Counted from the stretch's first letter, positions 51,390 through 60,757 are shown. The stretch is 64,000 nt of DNA from Oleiagrimonas sp035690885 (GCA_035690885.1 DASSKC010000116.1:1-64000), one strand, 5' to 3'. Translations and numbers: made by a program. The notes: generated by a model not told the origin, from the letters alone.

Positions 51390-53987
51390 TCAACGAACTT
51401 GTTTGAGCCGATACAACGCATCCATGGCTTCGCGTGGGGTCATGTCGTCCGGGTCGATGGCCGCGACGGCGTCGGCCAACGCGGTCAGGCGCGGGTCGGG
51501 CGCGGGCGCGGCAAACAGGTCGCGTTGCGGCGTCGCGGCCGACCGGGTTGGCCGTGACGTTTCGCGTGGGCCTTGTTCCAGTTGCGACAGGGTCTGGCGT
51601 GCTGCGGCTATGACGGATGCCGGCAGACCGGCCAGCGCGGCCACCTGCAAGCCGAAGCTCTGGTTGGCCGGGCCGTCCTTGACCGCGTGCATGAATACCA
51701 GTTGGTCGCCGTATTCGACCGCGTCCAGATGCACGTTGCCGATACCGGGGTGTTCACTGGCCAGTTCGGTCAGCTCGAAATAGTGCGTGGCGAAGAGGGT
51801 GAACGCGTGGTTGGTCGTGGCCAGGTGCACGGCGGCGGCACGCGCCAGCGACAGGCCGTCGTAGGTGCTGGTGCCGCGACCGACCTCGTCCATCAGGACC
51901 AGGCTTTGCGCGCTGGCGTTGTTGAGGATGTTGGCCGTCTCGCTCATCTCGACCATGAACGTGGATTGCCCGCGCGAGAGGTCGTCGCCGGCGCCGATGC
52001 GGGTGAAGATGCGGTCGATCGGACCGATCACCGCGCGTGTGGCCGGTACGTAGCTGCCGATGTGCGCCAGCAGCACGATCAACGCGTTCTGGCGCATGTA
52101 GGTGCTCTTGCCGCCCATGTTGGGGCCGGTGATCACTTGCATGCGATGTGCGTCATCGAGTATCAGGTCGTTCGGCTCGAACGGTTCTTCGCGGACTTTT
52201 TCGACCACGGGGTGGCGACCGGCTTCGATGTGGATGCCCGATTCGTCGCGCAGTGCCGGCATGCACCATGCCAGAGTGTCGGCACGATCGGCCAGATCCG
52301 TCAGCACATCCAGCTCGGCGATGGCGCTCGCGGCGATCTTGAGCGGCTCCAGTTGCGTGATCAGTTGTTCCAGCAGATCGGCATACAGCGAACGTTCGCG
52401 CATCAGCGAACGTTCGCGCGCCGACAGCACCTTGTCCTCGAAGGTTTTCAGCTCTTGGGTGATGTAGCGCTCGGCGTTCTTGGTGGTCTGGCGGCGGGTG
52501 TAATGCGTCGGCACTTTGTCCGAGTGCGCCTTGCCGATTTCCAGATAGTAACCATGCACGCGGTTGTAGCCGACCTTGAGCGTGGAAATGCCGGTGGCGG
52601 CTTTCTCGCGTTCTTCGAGCTCGACCAGGAACTGGTCGGCGTGGGTGGACAGGCGGCGCAGTTCGTCCAGCTCGGCGTCGAAGCCGTCGGCGATCACGCC
52701 GCCGTCGCGGGTCAGCACCGGCGGCTGCTCGACAATGGCACGACGCAGCAGGTCGGCGGTGTCGCCGTGGTCGCCGATGCGTTCGACCAGATCGCCGAGC
52801 AGCGGGCTGTCCAGCGCGGCGATCGGTTCGCGCAGCTCGGGTGCCGAGGCCAGTCCGTCGCGCAGTGTCGACAGGTCGCGCGGCCGCGCCGAACGCAGTG
52901 CGACTCGCGCCAGAATGCGTTCCAGATCGCCGATGCCGCGCAGGGTTTCGCGCAACGGCACGCCGGCGCGGCTCTGGATCAGACTGTCGATGGCCTGGTG
53001 TCGACCGCGCAAGACCCCATGTGCGCGCAACGGGCGATTGAGCCAGCGTCGCAGCAGGCGCGCGCCCATCGGCGTGACGGTTTCATCGAGAATGCCGAGC
53101 AGCGTGTGTTCGATGCGGCCTTCAGGGTGCGTGTCGATTTCCAGGTTGCGGCGCGTGGCGGCATCCATGGCGACGGTATCGCTGGCCGCTTCCACGCTCA
53201 TGCCGGACAAATGCGGCAAGGCGCTTTTCTGTGTTTCCTCGACATAGCCGAGCAGGCTGCCGGCAGCGGCAATGGCCAGGTCCATCCCCGCCACGCCGAA
53301 ACCGTCCAGGTTGCGCGTGCCGAAAAAGCGATTGAGTTCGCGCGTGGCCGCATCGCCGTCGAAATGCCACGGTGGCCGTTTGCGCAGGCCGGGCAGGGTG
53401 GTCACGGCGCGCGGCCAGGCGGCATCCTCGGCAATCAGGGTTTCGGCCGGCTTCAGCCGTGCCAGTTCCGCGCTGAGCGCTTCGGTGTCGGGCGCCTCGC
53501 CGAGCACGAAGCGCCCGCCCGCCAGGTCGACCCAGGCCAAGCCGTAGCGCGTGTCGCGGCCGGCGGCGATGGCCAGCAACAGATTGTCGCGACGATCATC
53601 GAGCAGCGCGGCATCGGTCACCGTGCCGGGCGTGACGATGCGTACCACCTTGCGCTGCATCGGTCCTTTGGTGGTGCCCGGATCACCGATCTGCTCGCAG
53701 ATCGCCACCGACTCGCCCAGCCGGACCAGTCGCGCGAGGTAGTTTTCCACCGCGTGATACGGCACCCCGGCCATCGGAATCGGCTCGCCAGCCGACTTGC
53801 CGCGCTGCGTCAGCGTGATGTCCAGCAACCGCGCCGCCTTGCGCGCGTCGTCATAGAACAGCTCGTAGAAATCGCCCATGCGAAAGAACAACAGTACGTC
53901 CGGATGCTCTGCCTTGGCGGTCAGATACTGGCGCATCAAAGGTGTGTGCTGTTGCGGGTCCGATTTGGCGTGCGTGGCGGTGGTCAA
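51390..53987 (-). CDS. mutS: DNA mismatch repair protein MutS
   Basis: Mismatch-recognition ATPase, 865 aa. Mismatch-binding Phe-x-Glu in FFRMGDFYELFYDDA, connector, clamp and lever domains, then ATPase with TGPNMGGKSTYMRQNA, LMDEVGRGTSTYDGL and ATHYFELTELA; C-terminal tail with DPDDMTPREAMDALYRLKQ, the tetramerisation helix. Start uncertain: TTG at 53987 follows GAGG by 8 bases and begins TTATHAKSDPQQHTPLMRQYL; an ATG at 54035 has GGAGG only one base away, too close. In opposite direction to the PEP-CTERM gene. Confidence 0.95.
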   Translation of the reverse strand: MTTATHAKSDPQQHTPLMRQYLTAKAEHPDVLLFFRMGDFYELFYDDARKAARLLDITLTQRGKSAGEPIPMAGVPYHAVENYLARLVRLGESVAICEQIGDPGTTKGPMQRKVVRIVTPGTVTDAALLDDRRDNLLLAIAAGRDTRYGLAWVDLAGGRFVLGEAPDTEALSAELARLKPAETLIAEDAAWPRAVTTLPGLRKRPPWHFDGDAATRELNRFFGTRNLDGFGVAGMDLAIAAAGSLLGYVEETQKSALPHLSGMSVEAASDTVAMDAATRRNLEIDTHPEGRIEHTLLGILDETVTPMGARLLRRWLNRPLRAHGVLRGRHQAIDSLIQSRAGVPLRETLRGIGDLERILARVALRSARPRDLSTLRDGLASAPELREPIAALDSPLLGDLVERIGDHGDTADLLRRAIVEQPPVLTRDGGVIADGFDAELDELRRLSTHADQFLVELEEREKAATGISTLKVGYNRVHGYYLEIGKAHSDKVPTHYTRRQTTKNAERYITQELKTFEDKVLSARERSLMRERSLYADLLEQLITQLEPLKIAASAIAELDVLTDLADRADTLAWCMPALRDESGIHIEAGRHPVVEKVREEPFEPNDLILDDAHRMQVITGPNMGGKSTYMRQNALIVLLAHIGSYVPATRAVIGPIDRIFTRIGAGDDLSRGQSTFMVEMSETANILNNASAQSLVLMDEVGRGTSTYDGLSLARAAAVHLATTNHAFTLFATHYFELTELASEHPGIGNVHLDAVEYGDQLVFMHAVKDGPANQSFGLQVAALAGLPASVIAAARQTLSQLEQGPRETSRPTRSAATPQRDLFAAPAPDPRLTALADAVAAIDPDDMTPREAMDALYRLKQVR

Positions 53988-54136
53988 GGCATGTCCCTCG
54001 TCATGACGGGACAGTGTAGCGGGCCGCACGGCCATGCCTCCACCGTGCCGACACGATCATCAAGCACGTGGGCAACCCGGCGGAAAAGCGTCGGAAAAAT
54101 TTACGATAAATTCAGGTGCGTGCGACGAGCAACATG

Positions 54137-54166
54137 GGGTATGCGTGAAAAATCAATCGCATACCC
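54137..54166. promoter_or_regulatory. Dyad GGGTATGCG-N12-CGCATACCC upstream of the PEP-CTERM gene
   Basis: Exact 9-bp inverted arms at 54137-54145 and 54158-54166, 5 bp before the -24 element. A regulator site or a structural dyad; activators of sigma-54 usually bind further upstream, so its partner is unclear. Confidence 0.5.
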
Positions 54167-54169
54167 ATT

Positions 54170-54186
54170 CTGGTATGAGGCTTGCT
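54170..54186 (+). promoter_or_regulatory. Sigma-54 (-24/-12) promoter
   Basis: CTGGTATGAGGCTTGCT: the invariant GG (54172-54173) and GC (54184-54185) are exactly 10 bases apart, and TTGCT matches the -12 consensus. Predicted start about 54197, leaving a leader of about 57 nt before the PEP-CTERM gene. Confidence 0.65.
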
Positions 54187-54253
54187 TCTACAGACGCACG
54201 TGCGGGCAGGACTGCAGCCCCGCACCTTGCGTAACACCACTCAGGAGGGTCTC

Positions 54254-54916
54254 ATGAACATGTCATTTCGCGGCATCAGGCGCTGGACGGTCCTTGCCGT
54301 CGTTGTGGGCGGGATGCTGATCTCGAGCGTCGCTTCGGCACACGTCTGGAACATCGGCTGGAAGTCGGTCAACGGAAACCTGACGTTCTACGGCGTCAGC
54401 TATCACACGGATGCGGTGCCGGGACCGAATGATGATTTCACGGTGCATCCCGCGGGCTTCATCATCAACGGGACCAACGTTTCATTCGACTTGGGCAGCG
54501 TCGTCGATCTCAACAACTGCTACGGTGCGGGCGGCTTGACGAGCGGCTCATGCTCGTCGGTCTGGAACAGCCTGGGCCTTGACGGTGCGCTGGCCGCGAC
54601 CTACGACGGGACCGACACCTACGGCAAGTACGCCACCACGACCCTGAGCAGCTCGGAGCTTGCGAGCTACGGCATCGGCAGCGGTTCGAACAGCGTGCTG
54701 CTGTCAACCTATGCCGACAACGTGCATTGGGCCGGGGAAACCTTCTCATCGGCCAACGTGCCGATCAACATTGTCGTCACGCCACCGACCAACGGTGTTC
54801 CGGAACCTTCCAGCCTGGGCATCATGGGCTTTGGCCTGCTGATCCTGATCGGCATGGTGATGGTTTGCCAGCGTCGTCGCTCGCATGCGAATGACGAATG
54901 GACGGCCGCCGTCTGA
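54254..54916 (+). CDS. PEP-CTERM sorting-domain exported protein
   Basis: 220 aa. Signal peptide MNMSFRGIRRWTVLAVVVGGMLISSVASA; the mature part is rich in Gly, Ser, Thr, Asn with few charges and one possible disulfide (NNCYGAGGLTSGSC), as usual in exopolysaccharide-associated PEP-CTERM proteins. The C-terminal tripartite signal VPEPSSLGIMGFGLL, hydrophobic helix, then QRRR is at residues 182-209, but eleven more residues follow, a longer tail than normal. Excellent AGGAGGGTCTC before the ATG. Substrate of an exosortase not found in this window. Confidence 0.88.
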   Translation: MNMSFRGIRRWTVLAVVVGGMLISSVASAHVWNIGWKSVNGNLTFYGVSYHTDAVPGPNDDFTVHPAGFIINGTNVSFDLGSVVDLNNCYGAGGLTSGSCSSVWNSLGLDGALAATYDGTDTYGKYATTTLSSSELASYGIGSGSNSVLLSTYADNVHWAGETFSSANVPINIVVTPPTNGVPEPSSLGIMGFGLLILIGMVMVCQRRRSHANDEWTAAV

Positions 54917-54928
54917 GCACGAACCATT

Positions 54929-54970
54929 GACATGGTTGTCGGGGAACAGCGTTCTTCCGACAGCCATGTC
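54929..54970. terminator. Strong hairpin between PEP-CTERM gene and prsT
   Basis: GACATGG-TT-GTCGG pairs with CCGAC-AG-CCATGTC, with an inner GAAC/GTTC stem, 12 bp after the stop codon. No T-run follows, so it may be an mRNA-stabilising or attenuating structure and not a full terminator. Confidence 0.55.
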
Positions 54971-55058
54971 GGTGTGTTGATGTCGTGATGAACAAACATG
55001 GTTTGAAGAAAGTGAGTGGCGCGGGTTGACGTGGATCGTCACCGCGAAGGAGGGGGTC

Positions 55059-57869
55059 ATGTCGACGAACAGGTTGCATGCCCGGTTGCTGCATTGGGTG
55101 CTTGCACCCGTTTGCGCCGGCCTCGTGCTGGCGGGGTGCGGAAACCACGGCAGCGTTGCGGATGCCGCGCGGTACCAGGCGGCAGGTGAGTACCGCTCGG
55201 CCTACATCGAGGCCAAGAAGGTTCTGCAGCGCCAGAGCACGAACGCCAAGGCGTGGCTCGCACTCGGCAATGCCAAGCTGATGATGGGCAAGCCGCGCAA
55301 TGCGCTCAAGGATTTCGAAAAGGCGCGCGCATACGGTGCTCCCGCAGCGGCGTGGGCGGTGCCGATGGGACGCGCGTGGCTGGTGACCCGGCAGTACGAC
55401 AAGGTCCTGACCAAGCTTCCGGACGGCAAGACCTTCAAACCGCAGACCCGGACCGCGCTTGATGTCGTGCGCGGCGACGCGTATCGCGGCTCGAATCAGG
55501 CTTCGCCGGCAGCAAAGGCCTACAAGGCCGCATTGACACTCGATCCGCACAATGCGCGTGCCCTCGCCGGGTTGGTCGCGCTCGCCGTGGCCGGCGATGA
55601 CATGGCCGTCGCGCACAAGTACGTGCAGCAGGCATTGAAGGTCGCCGCGACAAGCCCGGATGTCTGGGTTGCCAAGGGAGACCTGGCCTTGGCCAACGAC
55701 GATTTCGCGGGCGCCGCGTCCGCGTACGAGAAGGCGCTTGCCTTGAAGATGCACCGCTGGTTGCCGCAGGACCGGTTCGTGACGCAGTTGAAACTCGCCA
55801 ACGCGCAGATGCGTCAGGGCCGGTTCGAGAAGGCGCTCGCGAATATCGAGGCACTGGAAAAAATGTCGCCGCAGATGCCCCGGCCTCGCTATCTGCACGC
55901 GATGGTGTTGTTCAAGCAGGGGCATCCGGACAAGGCGATCACGCAGCTGCAGCAGGTGCTCAGGCTTGACCCGCACAACGTGCCGGCGCAGTTCCTGATG
56001 GGGCGTGTCAATTACGCCAGCGGCAACTATGGGCAGGCGCAGATGTACCTCAGCAACGTGCTGGGCATGGAGCCGGGGAATGCACGCGCGCGCAAGTTGC
56101 TCGCGTTGTCGTTCTATCGCGAGGGCAGCTCGTCGCGGGCCTTGGCGACGCTCAAGCCGGCGTTGCCGGGCAACATGTCGGATACCCGGATGTTGGCGAT
56201 GATGCAGCAGGCCGTGGCCGCCGGGGCCGCCACGTCGCATCCGCGCCGCATTGCCGCTGCCGGCAACAGCGCGGCCGGGCAGTTTGCCGACGTGCACAAA
56301 GCGCTCGCGGCCGGCCGCGCCGGCAAGGCCATCGAGCTGCTCAAGGCCATGCCCGAACAAAAGGGTGCCGCAGCGACGCGACGCGCCGGCCTGCTGGTCA
56401 TGGCCTACGTGCGCAACAAGCAAGCGGATACGGCTGTCGAGACCGCGGCCACGTGGGCCAAGGCGCACCCGAAGATCGGTTCTGCCCATCTTCTTTATGG
56501 CACCGCGCTGGTGGCCGCGGACAAGCACAGGCAAGCGCGCGCCGAATACGAGCAGGCGGCCAAGCTTGATCCCGAGAGCGGCGTCGCGCTCCTCAAGCTG
56601 GGCAACCTGGATGTGCTCGAGCATCGTTACAAGGACGCGAAAAACCGGTTTGCGGCCGCTCTCGAGAACGCGCCGCACAACGGCGCCGCCATGCTCGAGC
56701 TGGGCAAGCTCGCCATGGTCCAGGGCGATCAGGCCGATGCGATCAAGTGGTTCAAGCAAACCATTGCGGCGCAGCCGAAGGCCACCGAGGCGTACCTGCG
56801 GCTGATCACGATTTACGCCCGCCGTGGCCGCTTCGACCAAGGAGTGGCGACAGCTCGCAGGCTGGTCGACACCCACCCCGGTGCGCCGTTGGCACTCAAT
56901 GCGCTCGGGGCGACCGAACTCGACGCCGGGCATCCGGACCAGGCGCTCAAGCCACTTGAGCAGGCGGTCCGGCGTGCACCGAACATCAGCCTGTACCGAG
57001 TCAACCTGGCGCGCGCGCAAATCCTGCTCAAGGACGCCAAAAGCGCGCGGACCAATCTGGAGCGGGTGGTCAAGGTCAATCCACAGCAGGTGAAGGCGGT
57101 CAGCATGCTGGCGTTCGTGTACCTGCACGCCGGTGACCTTCCGGGGGCGTTGGAACTGGCGCGCACGCTGCAACAACGCGAGGCGAATCGCGTGCGCGGT
57201 TACACGCTGGAGGGTGACCTGTACATGGCGGCGAAGGACTTTCGCAAGGCAGCCGATGCCTACCAGAACGGACTCGAGGTGAATTACAGTCGCCCGCTGG
57301 TGCTCAAGTATTTCCTGGCGCTGAACGCCGGTGGCGCGCCGAAGGCGGATCAGGGGCCGATCCAGTGGTTGGGAAAGCACGAGAAGGACACGGCCATGCG
57401 CATGGTCCTGGCGCAATATCATCTTCACCACGGGCGCTTGAAACTGGCCGAACGCGAGTACCAGACGGTGCTCACGGCATATCCGACCAACGTGATCGCG
57501 CTCAACAATCTCGCTTGGTTGTATGTTGTCCGGCATCATCCGGATGCCGTGGCCGTGGCGAAAAAGGCGTACACGCTCACGCCGACCTCGCCCAATGTTG
57601 CCGATACCTACGCATGGGCATTGCTGCGCGCCAACCAACCCAAGGCGGCGCTGCCGATCCTGGAGAAGGCTGCAAGGCAGGTGCCGACGGACCCGATCGT
57701 CCACTACCACCTCGCCCTGGCGCAGACGCGGTCGGGCAAACCGGCCGCGGCCCACGCGACGCTTGCCGTGCTTACCAAGTCGAAAGCCCGCTACCCCCAG
57801 CGCAAGGCGGCCGAGGCGTTGTACCGGCAACTTGGTGGTGCCGGCGCAAACGGTGAGGGTACGCAGTAG
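55059..57869 (+). CDS. prsT: PEP-CTERM system TPR-repeat lipoprotein PrsT
   Basis: 936 aa. Lipoprotein signal ending LAGC (Cys27), then a run of tetratricopeptide repeats over nearly the whole length (YIEAKKVLQRQSTNAKAWLALGNA, AYKAALTLDPHNARALAGLVAL, EYEQAAKLDPESGVALLKLGNL and so on). Length and repeat pattern fit the PrsT family found with exosortase/PEP-CTERM exopolysaccharide loci; role presumed in export or assembly at the envelope. AAGGAGGGGG precedes the ATG. Follows the PEP-CTERM gene by 142 bp in the same direction; no other exosortase-locus gene is adjacent. Confidence 0.9.
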   Translation: MSTNRLHARLLHWVLAPVCAGLVLAGCGNHGSVADAARYQAAGEYRSAYIEAKKVLQRQSTNAKAWLALGNAKLMMGKPRNALKDFEKARAYGAPAAAWAVPMGRAWLVTRQYDKVLTKLPDGKTFKPQTRTALDVVRGDAYRGSNQASPAAKAYKAALTLDPHNARALAGLVALAVAGDDMAVAHKYVQQALKVAATSPDVWVAKGDLALANDDFAGAASAYEKALALKMHRWLPQDRFVTQLKLANAQMRQGRFEKALANIEALEKMSPQMPRPRYLHAMVLFKQGHPDKAITQLQQVLRLDPHNVPAQFLMGRVNYASGNYGQAQMYLSNVLGMEPGNARARKLLALSFYREGSSSRALATLKPALPGNMSDTRMLAMMQQAVAAGAATSHPRRIAAAGNSAAGQFADVHKALAAGRAGKAIELLKAMPEQKGAAATRRAGLLVMAYVRNKQADTAVETAATWAKAHPKIGSAHLLYGTALVAADKHRQARAEYEQAAKLDPESGVALLKLGNLDVLEHRYKDAKNRFAAALENAPHNGAAMLELGKLAMVQGDQADAIKWFKQTIAAQPKATEAYLRLITIYARRGRFDQGVATARRLVDTHPGAPLALNALGATELDAGHPDQALKPLEQAVRRAPNISLYRVNLARAQILLKDAKSARTNLERVVKVNPQQVKAVSMLAFVYLHAGDLPGALELARTLQQREANRVRGYTLEGDLYMAAKDFRKAADAYQNGLEVNYSRPLVLKYFLALNAGGAPKADQGPIQWLGKHEKDTAMRMVLAQYHLHHGRLKLAEREYQTVLTAYPTNVIALNNLAWLYVVRHHPDAVAVAKKAYTLTPTSPNVADTYAWALLRANQPKAALPILEKAARQVPTDPIVHYHLALAQTRSGKPAAAHATLAVLTKSKARYPQRKAAEALYRQLGGAGANGEGTQ

Positions 57870-58183
57870 CCGGGATGGCGCGTCATCGCCTGACTTCCGG
57901 AGCCATCCTGCGTCGGCTGGTGCGCGAAATCGACCTGCTCGAATCACTTTACGGTTGACGCTGCGGCGAGACCTTGCTGCGCGCGGAGCCGCATTGTTGC
58001 GTCCGGGGAAACAGTGATGTGACGAAATGACGGTTTTCCGCAGCCGCGACCGTCACCACCTGTTCACCGTGTCCAGCCCGTGCACGATGGTTCGTGCGAG
58101 TGCGCGGCTGGTGAACGCGACACCGCTTCGGGGTGGTTCGCATATCCCCATAGCCATGGATCGGCGCATGACGGAGACAGGTC
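57870..58183. other. 314-bp intergenic region, no supported gene
   Basis: Between prsT and yceI. A 27-codon frame at 57875-57958 (MARHRLTSGAILRRLV...) has no ribosome site and is probably chance. An inverted TGACGG / CCGTCA pair flanks about 58027-58056. Nothing else recognised. Confidence 0.4.
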
Positions 58184-58870
58184 ATGAACTCCCTTTCCCG
58201 ATACCTGCTGGCGTGGATGCTTGTCGTCCTGCTTGGCGTCGTCGTGTCGCCGGCATTCGCCAGCGGCCGTACCTTTGTGCTCGATCCGCACCACACGCAA
58301 GTCCGCGTCAGCTGGAACCATCTGGGCTTTTCCCACCCCAGCGCGTTCATGCGCATTGGCAAGGGTATGCTGGTCTGGGACGGCGAACATCCGAGCCGAT
58401 CGTCGGTACGCGTGACCATCCCCATGTCCAGCATTCATACCCAAGTGTCGGCGCTGGATGCACGACTGCGCTCGCATGTGTTCGAGGCCGGCAAGTATCC
58501 GGTCGCAACATTCCGCAGCACGAATGTCGAGCGCGTGGGACAGATGGATGTCTATCGAATCCAGGGCGTGTTGACACTGCATGGCATAGTCCGGCCCATA
58601 TCGCTGACCGCCACGGTGAACCGATACGGCATCAATCCAGTGTTGAAGGCACCGGCCATCGGCTTCAACGCCGTGGCGACTATCAAGCGCTCGGCCTTCG
58701 GCCTGAATGCGGGGTTGCCCCTGGTGGGTGACAAGGTGCGAGTCCACATCACGGCCGAAGCGATCCCGCCGGAAGCGCTGGCGCGTAGAACTCGAGCCAT
58801 CAAGGCCCGGATTGCCGGTGCCGGGCCGGACCGTCCCGGCATGACTGGCATGGTGGCCGCATCTCGATAA
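58184..58870 (+). CDS. YceI-family periplasmic protein
   Basis: 228 aa. Signal peptide MNSLSRYLLAWMLVVLLGVVVSPAFA, then the YceI lipocalin-like barrel that binds isoprenoid or fatty-acid-like ligands: FVLDPHHTQVRVSWNHLGFSHPSAFM, VTIPMSSIHTQVSALDARLRSHVFEAGKYPVATFRST, IQGVLTLHGIVRPISLTA and AIGFNAVATIKRSAFGLNAGLPLVGDKVRV. The tail past residue 190 is basic and longer than usual. GGAG precedes the ATG. The AraC gene begins 48 bp later. Confidence 0.92.
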   Translation: MNSLSRYLLAWMLVVLLGVVVSPAFASGRTFVLDPHHTQVRVSWNHLGFSHPSAFMRIGKGMLVWDGEHPSRSSVRVTIPMSSIHTQVSALDARLRSHVFEAGKYPVATFRSTNVERVGQMDVYRIQGVLTLHGIVRPISLTATVNRYGINPVLKAPAIGFNAVATIKRSAFGLNAGLPLVGDKVRVHITAEAIPPEALARRTRAIKARIAGAGPDRPGMTGMVAASR

Positions 58871-58917
58871 CGGGAGTGGTACTGTGCACCGTCTTCTTTG
58901 CCTCGTCGTGCCGACAC

Positions 58918-59733
58918 ATGGGTTACTCCGAACACGACCTTGACCGCCTCAACAGTCTGGATGGCCCGGAACTGATTGCCGTGATCTCCGAAGATCAGGC
59001 GTTCATGGGTGAAACCGAATGGCACACGCATCCGCGCGGTCAGTTCATGTACCTGGAAAGGGGCATGATCTGCATCACCACGCGCACGGATGTGTGGGTG
59101 CTGTTGCCACATCGCATCGGCTGGTTGCCGCCGGGTGTTGAACATACGGCGCGTATTGTCGAGCCGGTCAGCACATGGGGTGTATGGGTGGCGCCGGATG
59201 CGGCCGCGGGCTTGCCGTCGCGGCCGTCCATGTTGCGTGGCAACCAATTGTTGCGTGAACTGGTGCGGCGCGCGGCAGACTGGGCGCATAGCGATCAGCT
59301 CGATATCGAGCAGCAACGCTTGATGAGCGTGTTGATGGACGAGATGCGCCGATCGGTGGTGCCGGAAAGCCCCATCACTTTGCCGATGCCGGATGATCGC
59401 CGGTTGCGGCAAGTGGCCGAGGCATTGCTGCGCGACCCGGGTGACACACGCACGCGTGACGAGTGGGCCGCTTGCGCCGGTCTTTCCACACGCAGCCTCA
59501 GCCGTCGCTTTCACGACGAGACCGGCATGACCTTCGTGCAGTGGCGCCAGCAGGTGCGTCTGGCGCGGGCGCTGGAACAACTGGCCAAGGGCGAACCGGT
59601 GGCCTGCGTGGCCGATGCGCTCGGCTATGCCAGCGTCAGCGCGTTCGTGGCCATGTTTCGCCGCAGCGTGGGGCAGTCGCCAGGCAAATATCTGGATGTG
59701 TCCGACATGGGTGCGCCGCTGTCGGTGGCGTGA
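58918..59733 (+). CDS. AraC-family transcriptional regulator
   Basis: 271 aa. Cupin-like sensing domain at the N-terminus (EWHTHPRGQFMYLERGMICITTRTDVWVLLPHRIGWLPPGVEHTARI, about residues 34-80) and two HTH motifs at the C-terminus (DEWAACAGLSTRSLSRRFHDETGMTFVQWRQQVRLARALEQL and PVACVADALGYASVSAFVAMFRRSVGQSPGKY). Start uncertain: ATG at 58918 without a clear ribosome site. Probable target: its upstream neighbour yceI or itself. Confidence 0.9.
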   Translation: MGYSEHDLDRLNSLDGPELIAVISEDQAFMGETEWHTHPRGQFMYLERGMICITTRTDVWVLLPHRIGWLPPGVEHTARIVEPVSTWGVWVAPDAAAGLPSRPSMLRGNQLLRELVRRAADWAHSDQLDIEQQRLMSVLMDEMRRSVVPESPITLPMPDDRRLRQVAEALLRDPGDTRTRDEWAACAGLSTRSLSRRFHDETGMTFVQWRQQVRLARALEQLAKGEPVACVADALGYASVSAFVAMFRRSVGQSPGKYLDVSDMGAPLSVA

Positions 59734-59997
59734 ACACGACCGCCGGCGACAATCCATCGGTCAGGTGTTTCATGAGCATGCGTGTTGCGTCGTTCGTGGG
59801 TGGCCGGATCGGCGCATCAATGTCGCGCTCATGCATGGGGTGCGCCATTGCTCGCGCGATGCTCCGGTGATACAGCGTCTTTACGCATCAGGTCGAACGC
59901 TTGCGGTGTCGTGCAGGCGCACACTGAACGCTTCGGTTTCCTCGGCGAGATGGCGCGTGTCTCGATCGAGCTGGTTCGACACGCGATCAGCGCATTT

Positions 59998-60630
59998 TTA
60001 CCGGTGTTGAAGGCTGGCCAGATAGGCATCAAACATGTCGGCCATGGCATCGGCGTAGACCTTGACCTGCCGTGAACTGCGCGGACTTTTCGAAAACTTG
60101 CTGCCGCCGGCGCTGAGTGTGTCGACAATCAGGTCGCCGGCCAACTGGCGCACGGTGCGTGATGCCTCGGGCAAGGCCTCTTGCATGAAGTCCTGGAACA
60201 CTCGGTTCGCCCGTGCCCGGGGCTCTTTTGCCTCCGGCGCATCGCGATACAGCGGTGCGGCATCGTTGAGCGCCACGCGCACCTGCGCTTCCTCGCATTC
60301 CGAGCGAATGAACGTGCGCACCAGGGTGCGTAGTCGCTGCGATGGCGGCTTGGTCGTGTCCTCCAGAATGCGACACATCCGATCGCTGGTGCTTTGCCAC
60401 TCGTCGGCCTGCAGCCGGAACAAGATGGCGGCCTTGTTGGGAAAGTACTGATACAGCGAGCCGACGCTGATGCCGGCCCGCTCGGCGACCCGTGCGGTGG
60501 TGAAACGGGGCGCGCCTTCTTGCTCCAGAACCTGAGTGGCGGCTTCGAGGATGGCGGTCACCAGCAGGCGCGAGCGTTCCTGTTTGGGTTGTTTTCTCGA
60601 GGATACGCGGGGACTTGGCGGTTGGCTCAT
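59998..60630 (-). CDS. TetR-family transcriptional repressor
   Basis: 210 aa. N-terminal HTH in SRLLVTAILEAATQVLEQEGAPRFTTARVAERAGISVGSLYQYFPNKAAILFRL (about residues 20-72), then a helical ligand domain (TLVRTFIRSECEEAQVRVALNDAAPLYRD). Divergent from the methyltransferase/epimerase/MFS operon over a 127-bp region with repeated AATGCGA half-sites; presumably represses both. About 260 bp after its stop, on the side of the AraC gene, no gene is seen. Confidence 0.93.
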   Translation of the reverse strand: MSQPPSPRVSSRKQPKQERSRLLVTAILEAATQVLEQEGAPRFTTARVAERAGISVGSLYQYFPNKAAILFRLQADEWQSTSDRMCRILEDTTKPPSQRLRTLVRTFIRSECEEAQVRVALNDAAPLYRDAPEAKEPRARANRVFQDFMQEALPEASRTVRQLAGDLIVDTLSAGGSKFSKSPRSSRQVKVYADAMADMFDAYLASLQHR

Positions 60631-60650
60631 GGGCTTGTCATCGGTTGGCA

Positions 60651-60714
60651 GTCAATGCGAATAGTCAATGCGACGAATCACTCGTATTCTGTATCGCGAA
60701 TGATCCATCGCATT
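60651..60714. promoter_or_regulatory. Probable TetR operator region
   Basis: GTCAATGCGA occurs twice as a direct repeat (60651-60660, 60664-60673), and the complement TCGCATT at 60708-60714; a GAATCACTCGTATTC dyad and TCGCGA lie between. Several inverted and direct half-sites between divergent genes are typical of TetR control. Confidence 0.5.
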
Positions 60715-60757
60715 TTAGACGGGCGCCGCATGGTGCTCAACCACCAAGGAAAAGCAT

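Noticed and set aside
51573..54257. Open frame of about 890 codons antisense to mutS
   Set aside because: Mirror of mutS codon bias with no recognisable domain; mutS is complete with all ATPase motifs.
54822..57947. Open frame of about 1040 codons antisense to prsT
   Set aside because: Composition is Arg/His/Leu-rich as expected from reading a high-GC gene backwards; no family motif; the plus-strand frame has lipobox, ribosome site and TPR repeats.
57875..57958. 27-codon frame after prsT
   Set aside because: No ribosome site or homology recognised; length is within chance for this GC content.
59734..59997. Short reverse frame (SNQLDRDTRHLAEETEAF...) in the AraC-TetR gap
   Set aside because: Around 33 codons from a GTG, no ribosome site, no known family; could be a remnant but cannot be supported.
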